From: Spirosoma sp.
GTDB lineage: Bacteria > Bacteroidota > Bacteroidia > Cytophagales > Spirosomataceae
Assembly: GCA_028288385.1 (NCBI GenBank)
Contig: JAQBNX010000399.1
Location: forward strand, 1 to 5,451
Direction: 5' to 3'
DNA length: 5,451 nt
Position 1 is the first letter of the stretch. Every line of letters begins with the position of its first letter. Below the pieces are notes generated by a model. That model did not search any database, was not told the origin of the DNA, and saw nothing but the letters and a program-made list of their open reading frames with translations. A program made the position numbers and the translations under genes. Shown here piece after piece: positions 1-5,451 of the stretch.

Positions 1-915
1 AGTTGGATTGCTGCGGCCCGACCGCGTACGTTGCCACTGTCCTTGGCCAGTATCATTCTCGGTAGCCTTCTGGCACTCGCTAATTTGCAGTTTAGCTGGA
101 AAGTTATGGTGTTAGCGTCGCTGACAACGATTTTCCTGCAAATACTCTCCAATTTCGCTAATGACTACGGTGATGCCGTGTCGGGTAAAGACACCGACCA
201 GCGCGTGGGACCGCGCCGGGCCGTAGCCACCGGCGACATCTCCCGGGAAGCCATGCTGCGCGGTATCATCATTACAGCGTTTTTGTCATTGATTAGCGGC
301 ATTTGGCTACTGCTCGAATCGTTTCGCGATGCTGGTTCGGTGGGTAGTTACTTCAGTGCTATTCCCCCTCGATTCTGGTTCTTTCTTCTGCTTGGGTTGC
401 TTAGTATTGCCGCGGCCGTGGGGTATACTAATGGCAAACGCCCGTATGGGTACGCTGGTTTAGGCGACATTGCCGTCCTGATATTCTTCGGTTGGGTAGG
501 TGTGTTGGGTACCTACTTTCTGCACACGCTGTCGTTTGTACCGTTGCTTTTGCTTCCTGCCACAAGCGTTGGCCTGTTCGCTACGGGCGTCTTGAACATC
601 AATAACATCCGGGACATAGAAACGGATTCGCAGACGGGAAAGCGATCGATACCAACCCGACTGGGTCTGGCCCTGGCGATCCGGTATCACTGGGGGCTGC
701 TTATTGCGGGCATGGCCTGCGCCCTGGCTTATTCATTCTTCAACGATGCCCCTTTAGTCAGCTATCTATATGTGCTGGCATTTCCGCTGTTTGTCCTGAA
801 TGGCCGTTCGGTAGCCCGGCACAAACGCCCCGCCGAACTTAATGCGCGGTTGGGGCAACTGGCCCTCACCACGCTGCTGTTCGTGGTGTTGTTTGGTATT
901 GGACAGGTGTTATAA
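1..915 (+). CDS. menA: 1,4-dihydroxy-2-naphthoate polyprenyltransferase (MenA), 5' end outside window
   Basis: Integral membrane UbiA-family enzyme that attaches a polyprenyl chain to 1,4-dihydroxy-2-naphthoate, giving demethylmenaquinone in menaquinone synthesis. The reading frame is open from base 1 and begins SWIAAARPRTLPLSLA, the usual MenA N-terminus (W.. A.RPRTLPL), so translation starts slightly left of the window; the TTG at 31 is not the real start. Numbering from base 1 (304 residues), the first Asp-rich prenyl-diphosphate/Mg site is N54-D55-Y-G-D58 with D64 and D66, followed by the R-x-GPRRAV segment. The second is N201-N202-x-R-D205-x-E207-x-D209, followed by GKRSIPTRLG. About eight or nine hydrophobic segments fit the UbiA fold, and the length is near full for the family. 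The downstream gene is on the same strand but unrelated in function, and I see no clear terminator between them. Only the start is uncertain. Confidence 0.95.
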   Translation, partial: SWIAAARPRTLPLSLASIILGSLLALANLQFSWKVMVLASLTTIFLQILSNFANDYGDAVSGKDTDQRVGPRRAVATGDISREAMLRGIIITAFLSLISGIWLLLESFRDAGSVGSYFSAIPPRFWFFLLLGLLSIAAAVGYTNGKRPYGYAGLGDIAVLIFFGWVGVLGTYFLHTLSFVPLLLLPATSVGLFATGVLNINNIRDIETDSQTGKRSIPTRLGLALAIRYHWGLLIAGMACALAYSFFNDAPLVSYLYVLAFPLFVLNGRSVARHKRPAELNARLGQLALTTLLFVVLFGIGQVL

Positions 916-921
916 TCAATC

Positions 922-1000
922 GGATACGGTTAGCTCTTGAGACTAAATTCATAGGAAAGATATGCTTATATTCGGCCTGTCTAATCCTAAACCGATATCC
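922..1000. repeat. Imperfect inverted repeat upstream of the GH16 gene
   Basis: The arm at 922-933 (ggatacggttag) can pair with the arm at 987-1000 (ctaaaccgatatcc) through 12 base pairs, interrupted by two single-base bulges in the right arm (A at 991 or a neighbour, and A at 995). The arms are 53 bases apart. The right arm ends two bases before the GH16 ATG at 1003, so in a transcript covering both arms the hairpin would enclose the translation start region. It could be a spaced operator, a leader hairpin or chance; the long spacer makes a simple terminator unlikely. Confidence 0.3.
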
Positions 1001-1002
1001 TG

Positions 1003-1899
1003 ATGTTTTCCAATAAACGTATCCACAATTTATCCATTGCCGTGCTAGGCGTAGCCATAGCTGCCGGCTGTCAATCGTTGCCCGAACCAGTCGTTCCTGC
1101 TGATGGTTCCCGGCTGGCCGCTGCAGCCACCATTGGCACCTGCGACGCTACCCTGGATGAGGCCGCGCTGACAGCTGCTGGCTGGACAAAAACCTTCGAG
1201 GATAATTTCGATACCGACCTTAGCAAGTGGAACATCTGGAACGGCGGAGCCTACAACAACGAACTGCAATTATACCAGGCGCAAAACATGACAGTTGCCG
1301 GGGGTACTCTGTCGATTGCCGCCAAACGAGAAACAGTAGTTGGCCCCACGCTCCCCGAAAATACAACGCCCCGTACGTTCAGCTTCACGTCGGGACGTAT
1401 CGAGTGTAAAACGAATGTGTCGGCCAGTACGACAACGCCTAAAGTCCGGCTGATTGCCCGCATCAAGCTTCCTGCTGGTAATGGTATGTGGCCTGCCTTC
1501 TGGTCATATGGCAACAACTGGCCTACCAACGGCGAAATCGATATCATGGAAGCCAAAGGCAACGAACCATTCACTTATTCCACCAACTACTTCTACGGTC
1601 GAAGGGCCGGTGTACCACTCGGCGGCAGTTTCTCCAGCGTCATTACGTCCAATGTCAGTCTCATTGACTGTTACCACGTCTATGAAGTGATCTGGCAGAA
1701 GGATTCGCTAACATTCCTGCTCGATGGGCAGGTGGTCAATACCAAAACGGGCGGCTACGTCAGCAATTTGTTCGGTAAGGTGGAACGTGTTACGCTCAAT
1801 CTGGCCGTAGGTGGCGACTACGTAGGTAATCCTCCCGCAAGCAGCATTGTTCCGGGTACCATGCTGGTCGATTACGTCAAAGTCTTTACGTCGCGCTGA
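1003..1899 (+). CDS. Glycoside hydrolase family 16 lipoprotein (laminarinase/beta-glucanase-like)
   Basis: Predicted exported enzyme that cuts beta-glucan-type polysaccharides with retention of configuration. Residues 1-22 are a signal peptide (basic N-region, then LSIAVLGVAIAAG) ending at C23, a probable lipidation cysteine; the -3 residue is Ala, so the lipobox is not perfect. The GH16 fold runs from about residue 60 to the end: W61, the NELQLY segment (86-91), FTSGRI (128-133), KLPAGNGMWPAFW (155-167), and the active site GEIDIME with nucleophile E178, D180 and acid/base E183. The ExDxxE spacing is that of laminarinase-like and agarase-like GH16, not of Bacillus lichenases (ExDxE). The C-terminal LNLAVGGDYVG and LVDYVKVF strands complete the sandwich. 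No carbohydrate-binding module or T9SS tail is present; at 298 residues it is a single-domain enzyme. No Shine-Dalgarno is seen before the ATG, as expected in Bacteroidota. Substrate is not determined: laminarin is the first guess, but agar- or carrageenan-type substrates are possible. Confidence 0.92.
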   Translation: MFSNKRIHNLSIAVLGVAIAAGCQSLPEPVVPADGSRLAAAATIGTCDATLDEAALTAAGWTKTFEDNFDTDLSKWNIWNGGAYNNELQLYQAQNMTVAGGTLSIAAKRETVVGPTLPENTTPRTFSFTSGRIECKTNVSASTTTPKVRLIARIKLPAGNGMWPAFWSYGNNWPTNGEIDIMEAKGNEPFTYSTNYFYGRRAGVPLGGSFSSVITSNVSLIDCYHVYEVIWQKDSLTFLLDGQVVNTKTGGYVSNLFGKVERVTLNLAVGGDYVGNPPASSIVPGTMLVDYVKVFTSR

Positions 1900-1915
1900 T
1901 TTGCCGCTTTACCAT

Positions 1916-3685
1916 CTAGTGCCTGACTGTCTTTCGGCTTATTAGCTGATCGCCGACTTTAATGGTCACGATATACTGACCCGGTGTTGGTAGGGAAATC
2001 TCTTCGTTCAGAGCGGCCGTTTTTTGGTATTGTTTTTTGACCAGCATTACCCCACGACTATCTGCTACGCTTAAGGAAATGTCGTTAGGCATAGGGAGTG
2101 CTACGTTTACGAAGATCTGTCCACTGGTTGGGTTTGGATAAACGTTTACTTTCCCATCAAATGGGTTGTTAGCCTCTGTTACAAGGGTTACATCCACCGC
2201 AAACTCGTCAATCAGGCATCCCTGTGAGTCCTGAACCGTGTAGGTTGTTGAGGTAGAAGGAGAAACCGTAAGGGTACGGCTCGTTTGACCCGTATTCCAT
2301 ACGTACTGACCGGGCCAGGAAGCCTGAAGATTAACGCTTTCGCCCCGGTTGATGCGCTGAAGATTTTTCAGGTTGACCTGCTTCATCAAGGTAAATTTGT
2401 CCTGCACCGATCCGTCATTCGCAATGAACTGAGCGTCGAGCCGGTTTTCGGTCACATCGAGCAGCATGGAACCTCCCCCAATATCGCCCCGGTAACCCGC
2501 CACCATTCCAGGATGTGGATAGCCTGGTGACACTCCGGCAAGGGCTCCACCTGACCCATTGACCACATACACGGTCCCCTGGCCTTTGGTGAGAACAGGG
2601 CAGGAATTGGGCGATCCGTCGTAGCGGGCCGTGGTGTTCTCGGCGATATGTTTGGTTTTGTCGAACGTACCGGACAGGCCTGTTTGGCCTTTCAGCCGAT
2701 AGTAGCGCTCATAGCCATGGCTGTGTCCGTTTAGCACCAGGTCGACACCATAACGTTCCAGAATAGGGGTTAGCTTCTCGCGCAGGAGCCGCATCTGCTC
2801 TTCCGTATCAGAGTCGTGCGAGCCTTTGCTGTAGGGTGGGTGATGAAAAATGACGATGGTCCAGGTAAGTTTGTTGGCTGCCAAATCCTGTTTGAGCCAC
2901 TGCACCTGCACACTGGTCGTGTCGTAGAGCCGTCCCTGATCCTGCGGTTGCTGCGCCTGTGAGTCGAGCGAAATAATGTGGACGTTACCGTAGTTGGCCG
3001 AGAAGTAAGCCTGAGAGTTCGACGCAACTCCGCCTGCTTCGGCCTTCGTGGGCATCGAAAAAAGCTTGTAGTAGGGAATATTAAAGTTCGTGCCGCTATC
3101 GGCATAGTCGTGATTGCCGGGCGAGGGGTAGAACGGCGTGTTGCGGAAAGTTGGACCATACACGTTGAATACGTACTGCTGATACTCTTCGTCGGTGCCG
3201 CAACAGTAAGCATTGTCGCCGAGCCAGAGCCAGAGATCGGCGGGGCGATTGGCGGTCGCCTTGCGGTAGGCCTGATAAACGGCTTGCTGATTTTCGTTGC
3301 CAACGCCAAAATCGCCGAGTACCCACATCCGCATCGGGCGCTTATCGCCAGTTGTTGGGGCGGTCTGCACGTAATAGTCTGGTCCGGCTGCCAGTTTGAT
3401 TTCGTCATGGCCAATGGCATACGCGTAGCGCGTGGCGGGTTGCAGACCCGTCAGCGTGACGCTATGCTCTAGAGAAGCCTGACCCTCGCGCAGGCTGTTA
3501 GTCAGCTGCGTGTCGGAAGGTCCACTCCAGACGCGTCCTATCACTGGCTGATTCGTTCGCCACCGGACGGTAACAGACGTTGGCGTAATGACCTGTAGAT
3601 AGGGACCGCGTACGAGGTTCTGAGCCAAGGCCGTTGAACCGGCTAGCATCAGGCCGAAAAGAAATAGATACAGGAACCCGCGCAT
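1916..3685 (-). CDS. Secreted purple acid phosphatase-like metallophosphoesterase with T9SS sorting domain
   Basis: Predicted to hydrolyse phosphate esters outside the cell with a dinuclear metal centre. I start it at the ATG at 3683-3685 (589 residues), because this gives a clean signal peptide MRGFLYLFLFGLMLAGSTAL with cleavage likely after ALA (19-21). An in-frame ATG 51 bases upstream lies inside the preceding terminator. Residues 24-108 form the fibronectin-III-like N-domain of purple acid phosphatases. The catalytic domain has all five signature motifs in order: GDFG (D125), GDNAY (D157, Y160), GNHD (N191, H192), HHPPY (H281) and GHSH (H321, H323). Y160 is the ligand that gives such enzymes their colour. 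Residues about 448-500 look like a bacterial Ig/PKD-like module (W-NTGQTS, TTYTV). Residues about 507-589 are a type A T9SS C-terminal sorting domain (VNVYPNPTSGQ, then GQYIVTI and a basic end). It lies behind ileS but is separated by a terminator, and is convergent with the GH16 gene. Natural substrate is unknown; mono- or diesters are both possible. Confidence 0.93.
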   Translation of the reverse strand: MRGFLYLFLFGLMLAGSTALAQNLVRGPYLQVITPTSVTVRWRTNQPVIGRVWSGPSDTQLTNSLREGQASLEHSVTLTGLQPATRYAYAIGHDEIKLAAGPDYYVQTAPTTGDKRPMRMWVLGDFGVGNENQQAVYQAYRKATANRPADLWLWLGDNAYCCGTDEEYQQYVFNVYGPTFRNTPFYPSPGNHDYADSGTNFNIPYYKLFSMPTKAEAGGVASNSQAYFSANYGNVHIISLDSQAQQPQDQGRLYDTTSVQVQWLKQDLAANKLTWTIVIFHHPPYSKGSHDSDTEEQMRLLREKLTPILERYGVDLVLNGHSHGYERYYRLKGQTGLSGTFDKTKHIAENTTARYDGSPNSCPVLTKGQGTVYVVNGSGGALAGVSPGYPHPGMVAGYRGDIGGGSMLLDVTENRLDAQFIANDGSVQDKFTLMKQVNLKNLQRINRGESVNLQASWPGQYVWNTGQTSRTLTVSPSTSTTYTVQDSQGCLIDEFAVDVTLVTEANNPFDGKVNVYPNPTSGQIFVNVALPMPNDISLSVADSRGVMLVKKQYQKTAALNEEISLPTPGQYIVTIKVGDQLISRKTVRH

Positions 3686-3704
3686 GAAATGTTGGTTTGC
3701 TGTG

Positions 3705-3736
3705 TAAAAGTAAACCCGGCATGGGAATGTTTCCAA
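3705..3736 (-). promoter_or_regulatory. Possible Bacteroidota-type promoter for the phosphatase gene
   Basis: On the minus strand a TTG (3734-3736) is followed, 21 bases later, by TACTTTTA (3705-3712), which matches the Bacteroidota -7 consensus TAnnTTTG except for the last base. The arrangement resembles the -33/-7 pair of the group's primary sigma factor. It would place the transcript start about 10-15 bases before the phosphatase ATG and overlaps the ileS terminator almost completely. The match is imperfect at both boxes, so this is a suggestion only. Confidence 0.25.
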
Positions 3737-3747
3737 CGCCGGGCTTT
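3706..3747 (-). terminator. Intrinsic terminator of ileS
   Basis: Read on the minus strand, the segment holds GCCCGGC, a 17-base middle part, then GCCGGG followed by TTTACTTTT. The outer stem is six G-C pairs (3738-3743 with 3715-3720). The middle part can extend it with a second stem, GGAA/TTCC (around 3722-3734), with a small loop. The U-rich tail lies at 3706-3714 and A residues precede the stem, as in a classical Rho-independent terminator. It begins about 22 bases after the ileS stop codon and ends 20 bases before the phosphatase start, so it should uncouple the two genes. Confidence 0.75.
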
Positions 3748-3768
3748 GGTACCTGAACTGGTCATTTA

Positions 3769-5451
3769 TCAGACGACCGATACGATCACCCGCAGTCGGA
3801 ATTCGTCCATGTCTATTTCCGTCGCGTTGCCGTTTAAATCAGGGACCAGATCCAGTGAAACGGCCTGTACTTCCTGCCGGATGTAATCACTGTTTGTTTC
3901 AATGGCGTTGGCAAGCAGTGCATCCGTGGGTTCGAGTTCAATTCTTATCTTGTCAGTTACGTCGAAGCCCTGATCTTTACGCAGGTTCTGCACGCGGTTC
4001 ACGAAATCACGGGCAATGCCTTCCCGGCGTAGTTCATCGGTAACCGTTACGTCGAGCGCTACGGTTAGTCCGGCTTCGCTGGCCACAAGCCATCCCGGTA
4101 TGTCTTCCGTCAGGATTTCAACGTCGGTAAGCTGCAAGTCGTAGGAAGTAAGCCGGACGTGATCGTTCTGCTCCAGTTCTCTTAACTGCTCATCGGTCAT
4201 GGTCGTGATGGCGGCTGCTACGTCCTTCATCTGCTTACCAAACCGGGGGCCTAGCGTTTTGAAATTGGGCTTTACTTTCTTTTTCAGAATGCCCGACGCG
4301 TCGTCTACAAACTCCACCGCTTTCACGTTTACCTCTGCCATAATAATGGGCGCTACATGCTCAATTTGCCGACGGGTGTCACGGCTCAACACCGGAATCA
4401 GCACCCGGCTTAGTGGTTGACGTACTTTGAGTTTGTGGCCTTTTCGCAGCGAGTGTACCAGCGAAGATACTTCCTGCGCCAATTCCATAGACCGTTCCAG
4501 TTCGGTGTCGATCAGGTTATGGTCGGCGGTAGGGAAATTCGTCAGATGTACTGAAACTGCATCTGGCGTCAGGTTACGATAGAGCCAGTCGGCGTAGAAC
4601 GGCGCAATGGGCGACATCAACTGCGCTACTGTGGTCAGGCATTCGTGTAGCGTTTCATAAGCGGCCTGTTTGTCGGTCGTTACTCCTGAACTATCATCAA
4701 CCTGTCCTGCCCAGAAGCGCCGTCGTGATAGCCGGACGTACCAGTTGGACAACTGATCATTGACGAAATCCTGAACCGCCCGGCCTGCTTTCGTTGGATT
4801 GTAGCTGTCAAACTGCTGTTCAACTTCCAGCACCAGCGACTGCAGTTTGGACAATATCCAGCGGTCGAGTTCGGGGCGCTGGGCTACCGGCACCGTTCGG
4901 CCGGCAAACGAGAACTGATCCAGGTTGGCGTAGAGTGCAAAGAAGTTGTAGGTATTTGATAGCGTACCAAATAGCTTTCGCTGCACCTCGCCAACTCCAT
5001 CAGTATTAAACTTTAGGTTGTCCCACGGCTCAGCGTTGGTGATCATGTACCAGCGCGTGGCATCGGGACCGTACTGCGCCAGCGTTTGAAATGGGTCCAC
5101 CGCGTTGCCCAGTCGCTTCGACATTTTGTTGCCGTTTTTGTCGAGTACCAGACCTGTCGACACCACGTTTTTAAACGCTACAGAGTCGAACAGCATTACC
5201 GCAATGGCATGCAGCGTAAAGAACCAGCCGCGCGTCTGGTCGACACCCTCCGAGATAAAATCGGCCGGAAACGCTTTTTCGAAAATATCTTTGTTCTCAA
5301 ACGGATAGTGCCATTGGGCGTAGGGCATGGCACCGCTGTCGAACCAAACATCGATCAGGTCAGGCTCACGCTGCATCAGTTGCCCGCTGGGAGACACAAA
5401 ATAGATTTCGTCCGAGTAGGGACGGTGCAGATCATAACTGCCGTCAGCGTA
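3769..5451 (-). CDS. ileS: Isoleucyl-tRNA synthetase, C-terminal half (5' part beyond right edge)
   Basis: Cytoplasmic class I synthetase that charges tRNA-Ile. The frame is open to the right edge and begins YADGSYDLHRPYSDEIYF, so 560 residues of a protein usually over 1,000 long are present; the HIGH motif and most of the editing domain lie outside. Fragment numbering: WFDSGAMPYAQWHYPFEN (36-53) and EGVDQTRGWF (68-77) are core IleRS signatures. The ATP-binding loop is KMSKR (109-113; bases 5113-5127), with Arg for the usual final Ser. The helical anticodon-binding domain covers about 190-350 and ends with KLKVRQPL (340-347), which separates IleRS from ValRS and LeuRS. The tail (about 375-558) carries VKPNFKTLGPRFGK and ELRREGIARDFVNRVQN and resembles the DUF5915-type C-terminus. 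The only cysteine in the fragment lies in the anticodon-binding domain, so the C-terminal zinc module of E. coli-type IleRS is absent. This points to the IleS2-like (eukaryote-like) form. The stop is at 3769-3771, followed by a terminator. Confidence 0.96.
   Translation of the reverse strand, partial: YADGSYDLHRPYSDEIYFVSPSGQLMQREPDLIDVWFDSGAMPYAQWHYPFENKDIFEKAFPADFISEGVDQTRGWFFTLHAIAVMLFDSVAFKNVVSTGLVLDKNGNKMSKRLGNAVDPFQTLAQYGPDATRWYMITNAEPWDNLKFNTDGVGEVQRKLFGTLSNTYNFFALYANLDQFSFAGRTVPVAQRPELDRWILSKLQSLVLEVEQQFDSYNPTKAGRAVQDFVNDQLSNWYVRLSRRRFWAGQVDDSSGVTTDKQAAYETLHECLTTVAQLMSPIAPFYADWLYRNLTPDAVSVHLTNFPTADHNLIDTELERSMELAQEVSSLVHSLRKGHKLKVRQPLSRVLIPVLSRDTRRQIEHVAPIIMAEVNVKAVEFVDDASGILKKKVKPNFKTLGPRFGKQMKDVAAAITTMTDEQLRELEQNDHVRLTSYDLQLTDVEILTEDIPGWLVASEAGLTVALDVTVTDELRREGIARDFVNRVQNLRKDQGFDVTDKIRIELEPTDALLANAIETNSDYIRQEVQAVSLDLVPDLNGNATEIDMDEFRLRVIVSVV

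Noticed and set aside
31..33. TTG at base 31 as the menA start
   Set aside because: The frame stays open to base 1 and encodes the conserved WIAAARPRT segment, so the gene starts left of the window.
967..974. TATATTCG as a -7 box for the GH16 gene
   Set aside because: It has one mismatch to TAnnTTTG, but the nearest upstream TTG (937-939) is 27 bases away, too far for the usual -33/-7 spacing; the evidence is too weak to annotate.
1251..1574. 107-residue minus-strand frame opposite the GH16 gene
   Set aside because: It lies wholly across conserved GH16 coding sequence, shows no domain features and has no upstream signals.
2770..3472. Long open frames overlapping the phosphatase gene (216 residues on the minus strand at 2770-3420, 164 residues on the plus strand at 2978-3472)
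   Set aside because: Their translations have low-complexity, Arg/Pro/Thr-rich or otherwise unstructured composition and no recognisable motif, while the phosphatase frame carries all catalytic motifs through the same region.
3686..3736. A 17-residue N-terminal extension of the phosphatase from an upstream in-frame ATG
   Set aside because: These bases form the ileS terminator hairpin and its U-tract, the extension (METFPCRVYF...) places polar sequence before an otherwise perfect signal peptide, and the ATG at 3683-3685 fits better.
5395..5397. GTG at 5395-5397 as a start for a shorter ileS-like protein
   Set aside because: The frame continues to the right edge with a typical IleRS sequence (YDLHRPYSDEI), so this is an internal valine codon.

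Overview
The window looks like ordinary chromosome from a Bacteroidota bacterium, most likely a Cytophagales member close to Spirosoma (inferred from protein style, not from a database search). The signs are a type IX secretion (T9SS) C-terminal sorting domain on one protein, an isoleucyl-tRNA synthetase with a KMSKR signature and an IleS2-like C-terminus, no Shine-Dalgarno sequences before the start codons, and roughly balanced base composition.

Layout: four protein genes fill almost all of the sequence. On the plus strand, menA (menaquinone prenyltransferase; its start codon lies just left of the window) is followed after 87 bases by a family 16 glycoside hydrolase predicted to be a lipoprotein. 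On the minus strand, reading right to left, the 3' half of ileS enters from the right edge and ends at 3769. It is followed by a convincing intrinsic terminator and then a secreted purple acid phosphatase-like metallophosphoesterase, which meets the glycoside hydrolase gene tail to tail with a 16-base gap. There is no gene-free stretch over 100 bases. No RNA genes, mobile elements, CRISPR arrays or long repeats were seen.

The genes do not form an obvious single pathway. menA and ileS are housekeeping genes (respiratory quinone synthesis and translation). The glycoside hydrolase and the phosphatase are both exported and could release sugar and phosphate from outside polymers, but they are on opposite strands and nothing shows co-regulation. 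I found no previously undescribed system. The points worth a second look are the terminator that may double as the phosphatase promoter, the sequence departures in the GH16 core, and a bulged inverted repeat just before the GH16 start.
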